Positions 1 through 8,704 of a stretch of DNA of 64,000 nt are shown here, piece after piece. Below the pieces are notes generated by a model that worked only from the letters and a program-made list of their open reading frames with translations, had not been told where the DNA came from and did not search any database. The stretch is from assembly GCF_016587415.1 (NCBI RefSeq), contig NZ_BNJI01000001.1:3697501-3761500 (forward strand), read 5' to 3'. Position 1 is the stretch's first letter; every line of letters begins with the position of its first letter. Origin of the DNA: Ktedonobacter sp. SOSP1-85 (GTDB lineage: Bacteria; Chloroflexota; Ktedonobacteria; Ktedonobacterales; Ktedonobacteraceae). The position numbers and the translations under genes were made by a program.

Positions 1-749
1 TTTGTTGTTAGATAGGTTGATGTGACATTGTCGCTCTGGTCCTGGTCGACGACCGAGAAATCGCGTACCGTCGGGCAGGGCAGACCGTCATGAGCCCGCC
101 CCAGCGCTGGAACTTTGAGCTTCCCTTGCTGAATGGCTTGATTTGCTGCCTGGAAGAAGGCTGGGGCGTTACAATAGGCAAATTGACCAAAGGCATCATC
201 GGGTAGGCCATTGACACACTTGCCTTGCTGGAGAGCATCCCCGTTCCCTTTTAGCGTTAAGGTACCGGCGTTAAAGCCGAACCAGAGGCCAACGATCGCG
301 TTTGCGGGGAGTTGCGGCACGACCGGAGCAAGCGCTGGCTTATTACCTTTATCCACAACCAGGGGATTATAGATCGAGATCTGACCCGTCGCAGGATCAA
401 AGGCCGCGCCCTGCACAAAGGCCGACTGTCCTGCATTGGCTTCGTGGCAGGGACCCTGCTTAGGATCAGTAGCGACAAGTTGATATGGTGTGGCAAGTCC
501 TTTGGCACTTAGAGGATTTTGTGGCACGACAAGCGTGCAATTAGGATTGTCCTCGGCGGCATGGGAGCCGAGGCGCGGTTGTAACACGAGATAGGTTCCT
601 GCCCCGAGTGTCAGCACGAGACAGAGGACAAGTGTAATAAGTAGCCATGGCGCGATACGCTTAGGCGGTGTTGGGCGAGGTAGTGGCTTGCTAGCTGAGG
701 GTTTGTCCTCTCTCGGCTTTGTCTTATGAGACCGGTTAAGTGTTTGCAT
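1..749 (-). CDS. Membrane-anchored or secreted protein of unknown function (3' end beyond window)
   Basis: An open frame starts at the ATG at 749 and reads left without a stop to base 1, so at least 249 residues are present and the C-terminus is missing. The first ~33 residues are basic and Pro-rich. They are followed by one hydrophobic segment (about residues 34-57, APWLLITLVLCLVLTLGAG), which suggests a signal anchor or signal peptide. The exported part has spaced Cys residues (contexts NPNCTL, GPCHEAN, GKCVN, FAYCN, LPCPT) and few charges, as in a disulfide-stabilised extracellular domain. A purine-rich AGAGAGAAAGG lies about 11 bases before the ATG. I do not recognise a named domain. The codon pattern and single clean frame support a real gene; function is unassigned. 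Confidence 0.72.
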   Translation of the reverse strand, partial: MQTLNRSHKTKPREDKPSASKPLPRPTPPKRIAPWLLITLVLCLVLTLGAGTYLVLQPRLGSHAAEDNPNCTLVVPQNPLSAKGLATPYQLVATDPKQGPCHEANAGQSAFVQGAAFDPATGQISIYNPLVVDKGNKPALAPVVPQLPANAIVGLWFGFNAGTLTLKGNGDALQQGKCVNGLPDDAFGQFAYCNAPAFFQAANQAIQQGKLKVPALGRAHDGLPCPTVRDFSVVDQDQSDNVTSTYLTT

Positions 750-1313
750 ACGTTTAGTGTGGCCCTTTCTCTCTCTGGTAGCAACTCTATCACAATACAT
801 GCAGCAGTGTGGCTGCGTTTCGCACTATGCCAGGCAAAGGCTCGCGTGACTTGTGCCTACAAACGGTCAAATGTATAAGCGTTTGTACGGCTTTCAGGGT
901 GGCATGGGTATGGTCTTTTTGCGTGGATGGCACCCTCCTTGGCTTTTTTGAATGGTACGTCTCTATATATCAATTTATGCATCAGTGTCCGCGTGCTCTG
1001 GAACAGTTTGAAATAGTGCGATGTGTTCTGGCATGTTGTAGAACTCTACTGTTCTGTTAGGGATATTACCATGCTTCTTTTGGTTTTCGTTATGGGTACA
1101 AGATAATTTAGTTGTAAAGTACTAAAAGCTGGTTAAGATAAATTTCATATTTTGCCACTTTTAATGAATGTTTTGAAATGTTGTAGTTCTTCTCTGCTGA
1201 TCCCTGCGAGTAGACTATACTGAGAGAGTGAGATCTAGACGTTTGTAGGTATCGTTTTTTTGTGCGGGCCGAGACGTTTGAATGCGCATCATAAAGCCTG
1301 AAAGGATAGCTGG
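750..1313. other. Long intergenic region between divergent genes, no gene seen
   Basis: About 560 bases separate the divergent gene at 749 (minus) and purH at 1314 (plus). It is AT-richer than its flanks. The short open frames in it lack ribosome binding sites and coding character. A TATACT hexamer at 1216-1221 could be a -10 element for purH, but I see no good -35 at the right spacing. I find no purine riboswitch or PurR-like site by eye. Confidence 0.4.
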
Positions 1314-2897
1314 ATGAGGGCATTGATAAGCGTAGCAAATCGTGAGGGACTTCCCAGGTTGGCTCAAGAGCTAGAGAGTCTGCATGTCTCTCTCTTCTCC
1401 ACCAGGGAGACATTAAAGGCTCTGCAAGCGGCTGGCGTCACGGCGACACCAGTAGAGGAGCTAACCGGGTTCCCTGACATTCTTGAGGGGCGTGTCAAGT
1501 TGCTTCACCCCGCTTTGTTAGGGGGGGTGCTGGCCCGGCGGGACCGTCCCCGGCACGAAGAAGATTTGCGTGTTCACCACATCGAACCGATAGATGTCGT
1601 GGTGGTAAACTTTCCTCCATTTGTAACTCAGGAGGAGACCCCGCTGGCGGATGCCATGGAGCAGCTAGATATAGGTGGAGAGACACTACTGCGCGCTGCC
1701 GCCAGTAATTTTGAGGATGTCCTGGTATTGATACGTCCTGAGGATTATGTCCCTGTGCTTCAGGAATGGCGTGAACAGGGAGAGGTGAGCCTGGAGACGA
1801 GACGCAGGCTGGCTGCGATTGCTTTTTACTATCTGGCAAGCTACGACAGCGCGCTTGCAAGCTACTTGCACACCAGCTCAGATGAACTCTTTCCCAGCAT
1901 CGTCACTCTGTCTGCGCAGCGGGTGCGCAATCTACGCTATGGGGAGAACCCACATCAACAGGCGGCTCTCTATCGCTGGCCCTCGTTCCACAAGCCAGGC
2001 CATATCCGGGGAGAAGCTACGCTTGCCGGGGCGGGAATTCTCCAGGGAGGCGAGCTATCATATAACAATATGCTGGACCTGGATACTGCTTTGGAGGCGG
2101 CACGAGCCTTTACCGTGCCAGCCGTCGCGATCATCAAACATACCAATCCCTGTGGCCTGGCCTGTGGAGATACTCTGCTTGATGCCTACCAGCAAGCACA
2201 CGCTGGCGATCCTATTTCGGCCAGCGGAGGGATTGTAGGTTGTAATCGCGAGGTCGATGAGGATACCGCGCACGAACTGAGCCAGCTCTTTTTTGAAGCC
2301 GTGATCGCGCCGGCTTTTAGCCGTGAGGCACGGTCTATCCTGCGCGCGAAGCCGGAGATGCGCCTGCTCGCTACGCACGCCCCCCTGGAGCCACGCAAGC
2401 GCGCGACTCATAGCCTGAAACTCGATCACCGGCCAGCGCACCCCTTAGATGTACGCTCAATTAGTGGGGGACTTCTCTTGCAGACGCCGGATTTGTTTGG
2501 CGAACAAGAGGTAGAATACACCGTTGTGACCGAGCGCGATCCCAACCTGGAAGAGGTCACCGATTTGATGTTTGCCTGGAAGGCGGTACGCCTGGTGAAA
2601 TCAAACGCCATTGTGCTGGCCCATAAGCTGGCCTTAATTGGTGTTGGCGCGGGCCAGATGAATCGCCTGGCAAGCGTACAGTTAGCGCTGGAAAAGGCTG
2701 GAAGCCGTGCTCGGGGTTCGGTACTTGCCGCCGATGCCTACTTCCCCTTCGCCGATGCGGTGGAGGCTGCGGCCCGCGCGGGTATTACCGCCATCATTCA
2801 GCCAGGAGGAGCGGTGCGCGACGACGATGTCATCCAGGCCGCCAACAGCTATGCCATCGCCATGGTCTTTACAGGAAAGAGACACTATCGCCACTAG
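1314..2897 (+). CDS. purH: Bifunctional AICAR formyltransferase / IMP cyclohydrolase PurH
   Basis: This enzyme carries out the last two steps of de novo IMP synthesis in the cytoplasm: formylation of AICAR with 10-formyl-THF, then ring closure to IMP. The 527-residue product matches the usual PurH length. The N-terminal methylglyoxal-synthase-like cyclohydrolase domain (about 1-200) has the GRVKLLHPALLGGVL segment. The transformylase domain follows, with RYGENPHQQAALYR, the KHTNPCG motif (about 275-281) carrying the catalytic Lys-His, and the C-terminal GKRHYRH end. The ATG is preceded by AAAGGA seven bases upstream. It stands alone; no other pur gene is adjacent. Upstream lies a 560-base gap, and downstream come a 26-base direct repeat and a long palindrome. 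Confidence 0.96.
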   Translation: MRALISVANREGLPRLAQELESLHVSLFSTRETLKALQAAGVTATPVEELTGFPDILEGRVKLLHPALLGGVLARRDRPRHEEDLRVHHIEPIDVVVVNFPPFVTQEETPLADAMEQLDIGGETLLRAAASNFEDVLVLIRPEDYVPVLQEWREQGEVSLETRRRLAAIAFYYLASYDSALASYLHTSSDELFPSIVTLSAQRVRNLRYGENPHQQAALYRWPSFHKPGHIRGEATLAGAGILQGGELSYNNMLDLDTALEAARAFTVPAVAIIKHTNPCGLACGDTLLDAYQQAHAGDPISASGGIVGCNREVDEDTAHELSQLFFEAVIAPAFSREARSILRAKPEMRLLATHAPLEPRKRATHSLKLDHRPAHPLDVRSISGGLLLQTPDLFGEQEVEYTVVTERDPNLEEVTDLMFAWKAVRLVKSNAIVLAHKLALIGVGAGQMNRLASVQLALEKAGSRARGSVLAADAYFPFADAVEAAARAGITAIIQPGGAVRDDDVIQAANSYAIAMVFTGKRHYRH

Positions 2898-2922
2898 CAG
2901 CTAAAATGTACAGGTCTTTTCC

Positions 2923-2982
2923 TGTGGCATTAGCTATGCCAATCTTTCTGGGTAACTGTGGCACTAGTTATGCCAATCTTTC
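2923..2982. repeat. 26-base direct repeat (two copies) after purH
   Basis: Bases 2923-2948 and 2957-2982 match at 24 of 26 positions, with a period of 34. Each copy contains a small dyad (GGCA-N7-TGCC). The second copy abuts the long palindrome at 2983. Confidence 0.75.
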
Positions 2983-3066
2983 GGTGTAAAGGTGATGTGG
3001 CTGGAAAACTGGCTTAGCCAGTTTTCCAGCCACATCACCTTTACACCTTTTGAGCGCCGCAGGCGC
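2983..3066. repeat. Long perfect palindrome (32-bp arms) plus GCGCC-GCA-GGCGC tag
   Basis: Arms 2983-3014 and 3016-3047 are perfectly complementary around one central base. Six bases further on is the tag hairpin GCGCC (3054-3058), GCA, GGCGC (3062-3066). It lies between two genes on the same strand, so it could terminate purH, but there is no run of T after the stem. It is one of six tagged palindromes in the window. Confidence 0.85.
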
Positions 3067-3178
3067 GTTAGAGGGGGACTCTTTGGTAGAAACTCAAAAA
3101 TGTTGATTTATTTTGGCACAACGACTACAATACGAGTACAGTTATCTAGCAATACCTCCTCGAAAGGAGCCGCATACG

Positions 3179-3568
3179 GTGAATAGTCCTATTGAACTGC
3201 GCAAGGTCATCTGGGGCGCGGTTTTATCCCTTTTATGGGTTTTTACCTTTCTCTTCATCAATGGCAACCTGGTCATTGACTGGACCGGGACCGGTAATAA
3301 CCTTACACCTTTGAAGCCGCTGGTCATTTTTGTTGGCCTGCTCGTTATCTTCTTCTTTAATCTCTTCTACCGCTCAAGCGCTGAGACAACCAAGCTGAAC
3401 TGGACAGTGACGCTGACCATGGTCTGGATGTCGATGATCCTCTTCTTTCCATTCCGCACCGACAAGGCGGGTGGCGCGATGGGCTTCTTTGCCCTGATTG
3501 GAGGATTGGCTGTAGTGGTACTCTGGGTTCGCTTCTTCTCAGACGAGATTTTTACTTCGCGTTCATAA
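3179..3568 (+). CDS. Small integral membrane protein with four predicted helices
   Basis: The product is 129 residues if translation begins at the GTG at 3179, which has AAAGGAG nine bases upstream; a longer frame from 3113 has no ribosome binding site. Four hydrophobic stretches can be seen: VIWGAVLSLLWVFTFLFI, PLVIFVGLLVIFFFNLFY, TVTLTMVWMSMILFFPF and FFALIGGLAVVVLWVRFF. There are no catalytic motifs and little sequence outside the helices, so no function is offered. It is convergent with psuG and the two are separated by a 35-bp stem terminator. It is preceded by a tagged palindrome, so it probably forms its own transcription unit. Confidence 0.8.
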   Translation: MNSPIELRKVIWGAVLSLLWVFTFLFINGNLVIDWTGTGNNLTPLKPLVIFVGLLVIFFFNLFYRSSAETTKLNWTVTLTMVWMSMILFFPFRTDKAGGAMGFFALIGGLAVVVLWVRFFSDEIFTSRS

Positions 3569-3578
3569 GATATTGTGA

Positions 3579-3652
3579 AGTATTTGGGGAGAGATAGAGT
3601 GGTGCCTCCCGGCAACCGCCGGGAGGCACCACTCTATCTCTCCCCAAATACT
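3579..3652. terminator. Bidirectional terminator, 35-bp perfect stem
   Basis: Arms 3579-3613 and 3618-3652 pair perfectly around the loop AACC, and CTTTTT follows on the plus strand. It fills the gap between the stop codons of the convergent genes ending at 3568 (plus) and 3662 (minus). Confidence 0.85.
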
Positions 3653-3661
3653 TTTTACGCA

Positions 3662-4576
3662 CTAGTGATAGTAGGCGCGTGCGAAGCGGGCTGCCCAGCG
3701 GGCGTTATTAATCAGGAGGGCGGTATTGGCTTCGACGCTGGCTCCCCCTGTGGTTTGGGCGACATGCCCAAGGATAAAGGGAGTGGTGGCGGCGCCTTTG
3801 ACCTCTTGCTCTTGTGCCAGGCGTAGAGCCTCATCAATGGCGGCTTCCAGGGGTTCGGGGTCCATGGCGTACTCTGGAGGGATGGGACAGCCCACGACGA
3901 TACCTGCGAGACCGCATTCCCACTGCTCACGCGCGACACGCGCCATCGTCTCAACCTCGTCAACGCGAAGCGGGAGGCGTATACCGCTTTCACGCACATA
4001 AAAGGCGGGAAGCTCATCGGTCTGCCAGCCAATGACAGGTACGCCCTGCGTCTCCATATATTCCATGGTCAGGTTGAGATCCAGAATCGACTTGGCGCCC
4101 GCGCAGACAACCATGACCGGCGTCTTGCTTAACTCGGTCAGGTCGGCGGAGATATCCATACTATCTGCCGCGCCACGATGAACGCCACCAATACCACCTG
4201 TGGCGAAGAAGCGAATACCTGCCATACTGGCGCAGAGCATCGTTCCCGCGACTGTTGTCGCGCCAGGTTGTCCACTAGCCAGGGTAAAGGCCAGGTCACG
4301 ACGACTGACCTTGCGCACGCCTTTGGCGGTCGCAAAGAGTTCTAACTCGTCAGTGCTCAAGCCAATTTTGATCTTGCCATCCAGAAGGCCAATCGTAGCC
4401 GGGACCGCGCCTTCCTCGCGAATGGCCTGCTCCATAGCCCTGGCTGTACGCACATTCTCGGGATAAGGAAGTCCATGTGAGATAACGGTCGATTCCAGGG
4501 CCACCACGGCCTGCCCTGCCTGGAGCGCCTGGGCAACCTCGGGCGCGAGGACGATCTTCGTGGAAATAGCGGTCAT
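3662..4576 (-). CDS. psuG: Pseudouridine-5'-phosphate glycosidase PsuG
   Basis: PsuG reversibly cleaves the C-C glycosidic bond of pseudouridine 5'-phosphate to uracil and ribose 5-phosphate. The 304-residue protein matches the family length (about 300). Family segments visible are ALESTVISHGLPYPEN near residue 28, an ATIGLLDGKIKIGL stretch, TTVAGTMLCASMAGIRFFATGGIGGVHRG (read as two adjoining blocks), and VVCAGAKSILDLNLTMEYMETQGVPV. The ATG at 4576 has AAAGGATAAG upstream. The usual partner, pseudouridine kinase PsuK, is not adjacent. A consensus-like promoter lies about 40 bases upstream on the minus strand, so it is probably a single-gene unit. Confidence 0.94.
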   Translation of the reverse strand: MTAISTKIVLAPEVAQALQAGQAVVALESTVISHGLPYPENVRTARAMEQAIREEGAVPATIGLLDGKIKIGLSTDELELFATAKGVRKVSRRDLAFTLASGQPGATTVAGTMLCASMAGIRFFATGGIGGVHRGAADSMDISADLTELSKTPVMVVCAGAKSILDLNLTMEYMETQGVPVIGWQTDELPAFYVRESGIRLPLRVDEVETMARVAREQWECGLAGIVVGCPIPPEYAMDPEPLEAAIDEALRLAQEQEVKGAATTPFILGHVAQTTGGASVEANTALLINNARWAARFARAYYH

Positions 4577-4615
4577 ATATTTCTTATCCTTTAGCTTCTG
4601 TGTCTCTATTGGAAA

Positions 4616-4644
4616 AGTATACAGGCCGTTTTGGGAAAGCGCAA
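4616..4644 (-). promoter_or_regulatory. Sigma-70 promoter for psuG
   Basis: On the minus strand, TTGCGC (4644-4639), a 17-base spacer and TATACT (4621-4616) face psuG, with the start codon about 40 bases downstream. Confidence 0.65.
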
Positions 4645-4791
4645 ACCAGGCACCCTGGCCCAGGAGATCTTAGCCCATCCCTTTCTCCCAGTTGTAGCCA
4701 CCACCTTATGCTGACTCGTGCTATTACTAGCTACCTGGCGAGTTCAGTTTTGAGCCGTCTTAATGCGGAGCTTCAATATGTACCGTTTATT

Positions 4792-4820
4792 TTGCGCTGA
4801 CTGCGGGCACATGCTATAGT
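4792..4820 (+). promoter_or_regulatory. Sigma-70 promoter for the alpha/beta hydrolase gene
   Basis: TTGCGC (4792-4797), a 17-base spacer and TATAGT (4815-4820) face the gene at 5027. This leaves a leader of about 200 bases in which I see no clear structure. Together with the psuG promoter it accounts for the 450-base divergent gap 4577-5026. Confidence 0.6.
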
Positions 4821-5026
4821 AGCTGATAGAAAATGGTACACAAATAACGTGCGGCGTAAGGGGTATCTAAGCCTGTTAGTTAGATGGGTTTGCTAGATAC
4901 TCAAGTGTTGAGGAATGCTTATTCTGTTGGTAGGCTATTGTATCTGTATAGCGCTAAGATACGAGACTGGCAACCCTTCTATTCTTATGTACGCGGTCTC
5001 GATGCTGAAAATAGGGAGTAAAGAAT

Positions 5027-6013
5027 ATGGGTTTCGCGAAGAAATTAGCTACAACAACGATGGTTGTAGGTGGCACGCTGGGTGCCCTGGCTATTTACAA
5101 TAGGCTGGTTGATTCTATGGCGGGGGAGCTTGATACAGTCCTCACGGGCGAGGAGCGGCGCTATCCCTGGAAGTATGGCGATATGTACTATAGTGTGAAG
5201 GGGAATCGCGATGCCAAACCCCTGCTCTTCATCCACGGCTTCGGCCCTGGAGCCTCCTCGTATGAGTGGCGCAAGAATATTGATGCCCTGGCCACAAACT
5301 TCCGTGTATATGCAATCGATTTATTAGGCTATGGCCTCTCGGATCGTCCGGATGTGGCATATGATGCCGAAATGTATGCCGACCTGATCCATGACTTTAT
5401 GCGCGAGGTGATTAATAAGCCCGTGACTGTTGTCGCGCATGGTCAGAGCTGCGCCTTTGTGATCGCTGACGCCTATCGCCGTCCACAGCTCTTTGAGCAA
5501 CTGATTCTCGTCGAACCTTCCCTCACTATTCTGCAAGAGCATTATCCCAGCCCGCTTGCCAGTGGCTGGCGGGCCCTCTTGCGCCTACCCATTGTCGGCC
5601 AGGCACTCTACAATGTTCTGGCCTCGCGCCAGGCTATTCGTGGCTACTATGACCGCCAGGGCTATCACAATCCCGGCCTCATTTCTGATGAACTGGTGGA
5701 GTATGTCTACACAAGCGCGCACCAGCCCGGGTCATATGTCGCGGCCTCAGCAGTCCTGAGCCAGGGGCTAGCTATGGATGTTCATGAGCCATTTGCGCGC
5801 CTGCAAATGCCTGTCCTGGCTGTCTGGGGACGTGAGGGCGAGCTGCGACCAAGCGAGGCCAGCGGAGCCTTTAAGCGTGTTAATCCCGCAATCGAGGTGC
5901 GTATTCTGGATAAGAGTCGCTACCACCTGCAAGATGAGCAAGCGGTCTCCTTTAACAAGCTTGTACGCGAATATGCGACCAGCGCGGCGACCAGCACAGG
6001 CAAGAGTATCTAA
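5027..6013 (+). CDS. Alpha/beta-hydrolase fold protein with N-terminal membrane anchor
   Basis: This is a 328-residue alpha/beta hydrolase. The oxyanion-hole motif HGFGPG is near residue 69. The strand-turn LLGYGLSDRP follows, the nucleophile elbow is AHGQSCA (Ser in GxSxA context), and a late His sits in SRYHLQDEQA. The substrate cannot be read from the sequence; the family includes esterases, epoxide hydrolases and haloperoxidase-like enzymes. An N-terminal hydrophobic segment (about 8-25) suggests a signal anchor. The ATG is preceded by GGGAG. The stop codon lies inside the left arm of a 34-bp terminator stem shared with the convergent kinase gene. Confidence 0.88.
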   Translation: MGFAKKLATTTMVVGGTLGALAIYNRLVDSMAGELDTVLTGEERRYPWKYGDMYYSVKGNRDAKPLLFIHGFGPGASSYEWRKNIDALATNFRVYAIDLLGYGLSDRPDVAYDAEMYADLIHDFMREVINKPVTVVAHGQSCAFVIADAYRRPQLFEQLILVEPSLTILQEHYPSPLASGWRALLRLPIVGQALYNVLASRQAIRGYYDRQGYHNPGLISDELVEYVYTSAHQPGSYVAASAVLSQGLAMDVHEPFARLQMPVLAVWGREGELRPSEASGAFKRVNPAIEVRILDKSRYHLQDEQAVSFNKLVREYATSAATSTGKSI

Positions 6014-6084
6014 TGTCAGAGAAAAAAGAGCTCGGCACTACTGGCGTACACCAGTAGTGCCGAGCTCTTTTTTCTCTGACATTA
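6011..6084. terminator. Bidirectional terminator spanning exactly between two stop codons
   Basis: Arms 6011-6044 and 6051-6084 pair perfectly (34 bp, loop CGTACA). They carry an A-tract on the left and TTTTTT on the right within the stem, so each strand ends in U. The left arm begins at the TAA of the hydrolase gene and the right arm ends one base before the kinase stop. Confidence 0.88.
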
Positions 6085-7941
6085 TTAGAGTTGGGAGACT
6101 TTGAAGCTGGTGATGGCCAGGCGCGTGTTGTCGCTGTGCAGGCCTATCTCTCCTGGGGCGGTCAGCGTGCTATTACTGGCTTGCACAATGGCTTTGCCAT
6201 CGATAAGTAAGGCGATCTCGCTGCCATGGATCTCTACCCGATATATATGGCTACCAGTCGAGAAGTGATAGCTGACGTTTTTGAGCCGCTTAATGATCCG
6301 CCCACCCTCTACGAGGGCGATATACGCGCCAGTATGTACATCTAGTCCACAGATATAGCTGCGCCCGCTATGCAGCCGTACGATGATACCATAACCACCT
6401 GATTGCAAGAAGAGGCTATTGCCTTGTTTGCCAGGCTTATTTTGACCACCGTTCTCACTAGATTGGCCAAATCCTCGGAACGCGATTTCAGTTTCTACGG
6501 CATAGTTGGCAGATTTCGCGTGGAAGGGAGAGAGCGCATTAGCGTTGACCAGGGAGCCGTCGCTTGTGAGCTGGCCATTCTGAGCTTCCCAGCCATCAGT
6601 GAGTTGCCAGGTATCTTCAGGTCCCCAGGTTGCCTGGTAGAGTGCTTCCCCGGAGGGAACGCTGGTCGTTCCAGGTGTCGTGGTGGTGCTTGCCACCGGT
6701 GTTTGCTGGGTGTGGGTGGCGACTGGTTTATACAGCGCGAAGCCACCAATGACGACCAGGAGTATGACCAGGATCGCGGCCACGCTGACGAGCAGGAAAC
6801 CGGGTACACGGGAGCGCTGACGAACTGGCGTTGGCTTGCCCGTCGTCCAGGGCTGGCCTGCGTTTTGTTGTGGCCCCCTTTGCTGGGTCTGCTGAAAGGC
6901 TGTCTGTGTGTGAGGTGGAGTCTGAAAGGGCATACCAGGCCGGGAGATCGGGGCAGGCATTTGCTCTGTCATATCATTGCTATGCAGGGCGTTGCCTCGC
7001 TCGTAGGCGCCTGGGAAGGATTGGCCTGCTTGCGTTCCAGGATATGGTGTTGGTAAGCGTAAGCGCGCGGAATCCATAGCGGGTAGGGGCGCGCCATGGA
7101 GAAAGGGTTGAGCGGCTTGCTCGAAGGCGTGCGCAAAGGTCAGCACATCTGGGTAGCGTTGCTGGGGGTCTTTGGCGAGGGCTATCTCTAACACGCGTGC
7201 AAGAGGGAGTGGCATGACTTGGGGATCAAGCCGTGTCATATCAATAGCTGGGGCGTTAAGTTGCTGCGCGCAGACCTCAGAGAAGGACCCCTGAAAGGGC
7301 GGGTGTCCTACCAGCCACTCGTAGGCGACAATCGCCAGGGCATACTGATCGCTTGCTGGCACCGGTTTGCCCATCAGTTGTTCAGGTGCCATATAGGTTG
7401 CCGTGCCGACAACATCTAGCGAGGTCTGGCGCGAGGTTTGCGCCACCAGGGCAATGCCAAAGTCGCTGAGCAGGACCTCGTCGTTGCGGTTGAGCAGCAT
7501 ATTCTCGGGTTTGATATCGCGGTGAATCAGGCGCTGATTGTGCGCATACTGGAGCGCGCTCGCGACCTGGCTGAGCAGGGAAAGAAGTATGTTGAGTGGT
7601 ACACGCGTCCCACGCGGGTAGCGCCGATTGATCGCGCCATTAGTCGCATAGCCCATCACCAGGTAGGGGATGCCCCGCTCAACACCATAATCGAGAATGC
7701 GGATAATATGTGGATGCTCAAGTTGCGCGATGACCTGGGCCTCCTTGCGAAAGCCCTCCATATTTTCTGGCGTCAGTGTGAGGCGTAGGACTTTAATCGC
7801 GGCCTGGGTCTGAAGATGAATATGTTCGCCAAGGTAAACGTCCGCGAAGCCCCCCTGTCCAAGCAACTTTACCAGGCGATAATTTCCTAATTGTTGTCCT
7901 ACTAAAGCCCGCTCTACGGGAACTTCGCCGTAATTATTCAT
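6085..7941 (-). CDS. Transmembrane Ser/Thr protein kinase with extracellular LamG-like domain
   Basis: This is a 618-residue PknB-type kinase. The glycine loop GQGGFADVY lies near 28, the catalytic lysine AIKVL is K50, the catalytic loop HRDIKPENML is at 140-149 and DFG at 160-162; all key residues are intact. A Pro/Gln-rich linker (about 285-375) leads to a single transmembrane helix (about 380-404). The ~185-residue outer domain (ATWGPEDTW... with LLIDGKAIV) resembles concanavalin A/LamG-type folds, as in DUF1080-like sensors; this fold call is an inference. It probably signals from an extracellular ligand to cytoplasmic Ser/Thr phosphorylation. It is convergent with the hydrolase gene. Upstream is a 28-bp palindrome in the divergent region. 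Confidence 0.92.
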   Translation of the reverse strand: MNNYGEVPVERALVGQQLGNYRLVKLLGQGGFADVYLGEHIHLQTQAAIKVLRLTLTPENMEGFRKEAQVIAQLEHPHIIRILDYGVERGIPYLVMGYATNGAINRRYPRGTRVPLNILLSLLSQVASALQYAHNQRLIHRDIKPENMLLNRNDEVLLSDFGIALVAQTSRQTSLDVVGTATYMAPEQLMGKPVPASDQYALAIVAYEWLVGHPPFQGSFSEVCAQQLNAPAIDMTRLDPQVMPLPLARVLEIALAKDPQQRYPDVLTFAHAFEQAAQPFLHGAPLPAMDSARLRLPTPYPGTQAGQSFPGAYERGNALHSNDMTEQMPAPISRPGMPFQTPPHTQTAFQQTQQRGPQQNAGQPWTTGKPTPVRQRSRVPGFLLVSVAAILVILLVVIGGFALYKPVATHTQQTPVASTTTTPGTTSVPSGEALYQATWGPEDTWQLTDGWEAQNGQLTSDGSLVNANALSPFHAKSANYAVETEIAFRGFGQSSENGGQNKPGKQGNSLFLQSGGYGIIVRLHSGRSYICGLDVHTGAYIALVEGGRIIKRLKNVSYHFSTGSHIYRVEIHGSEIALLIDGKAIVQASNSTLTAPGEIGLHSDNTRLAITSFKVSQL

Positions 7942-7974
7942 TGCCTGCCTTTCGTCACAAAAAAAGATAGAAGT

Positions 7975-8033
7975 TTGTTATTGGATGGAGTATGGCAGTG
8001 CCGCAGGCACTGCCATACTCCATCCAATAACAA
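7975..8033. repeat. Long perfect palindrome (28-bp arms) in a divergent promoter region
   Basis: Arms 7975-8002 and 8006-8033 pair perfectly around the loop GCA. It sits between the start codons of two divergently transcribed genes (7941 minus, 8201 plus), so it cannot be a simple gene-end terminator. Confidence 0.85.
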
Positions 8034-8162
8034 TGCCATCCAAATTCCCCCAGACCACTAAATATAACGTATTAGCTAATATACAGGATACTGTTGGGCA
8101 AGACAAGAAAACAGCCGCAAGGTATAGATGAGCATCGCCCATAATCTGTAGAACATCTGGTC

Positions 8163-8191
8163 ATCACAGGAGGGTAAAATTGTAGTACAAT
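8163..8191 (+). promoter_or_regulatory. Possible promoter giving a near-leaderless transcript
   Basis: ATCACA (8163-8168), a 17-base spacer and TACAAT (8186-8191) lie nine bases before the ATG at 8201, so transcription would start within a few bases of the start codon. AGGAGGG (8169-8175) lies inside the spacer and is too far from the ATG to serve as its ribosome binding site. Confidence 0.35.
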
Positions 8192-8200
8192 AAGCACTAT

Positions 8201-8671
8201 ATGCGTAATGAGTTATTATCCTGGTTTGCCCGCGAGGGTCTTCTTCTGACTAGTGTTGCGACGAGTGTCTCTGAGGAGGACGACGACGAGGTGAAAGTTG
8301 TCGTCAAGGCTCCTCCAATCGCGCTGAGTCGGGCGGATAGAGATTTTCGTGAGTGCCCCGATCCAGTTGAATATGGCTATCCTGCTGATTGCCTGGAGTA
8401 CATGCTGCTAGAGGACATGCATCACTTTGTCATGTCCTGGCTGGAGCAGGCCGTTCGTGCGGGAATGGCGCACTGTTTTGTGTGCAATCGCGTACTGGAC
8501 ATGGGAGAAGAGCGCCCCTGGGACGCTGTGTTTGTCAGCGATCCCTTTTACTGCTGGTTAGTGGCGCATTTTGACTGTAAACGCTATCTTAACCGGGATC
8601 TGCGGGGGCGCAACCCGTTTGAAGTGCAGACCGCGCCACCCGAATATCTCGGCTCCTATTTCGACGCCTGA
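8201..8671 (+). CDS. Conserved-looking protein of unknown function, 156 residues
   Basis: I do not recognise this family. The product has an acidic patch near residues 25-31 (EEDDDE), a Trp/His-rich middle and a CFVC pair, with further Cys in FYCWLVAHFDC that could complete a metal site. No membrane segment is present. The ATG at 8201 is the only possible start before an in-frame stop. It has no ribosome binding site at normal distance; a possible -10 (TACAAT) sits just upstream, so the transcript could be nearly leaderless. It ends 33 bases before polX and is probably co-transcribed with it, which gives a weak hint of a link to DNA repair. Confidence 0.7.
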   Translation: MRNELLSWFAREGLLLTSVATSVSEEDDDEVKVVVKAPPIALSRADRDFRECPDPVEYGYPADCLEYMLLEDMHHFVMSWLEQAVRAGMAHCFVCNRVLDMGEERPWDAVFVSDPFYCWLVAHFDCKRYLNRDLRGRNPFEVQTAPPEYLGSYFDA

Positions 8672-8704
8672 CATAGAGAAACAGTGGATAGAGAGAGAAA
8701 GAAT

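Noticed and set aside
809..1060. An 83-codon open frame on the plus strand
   Set aside because: No ribosome binding site, Cys/Phe/Leu-rich composition typical of non-coding AT-rich DNA, and no similarity to anything I know.
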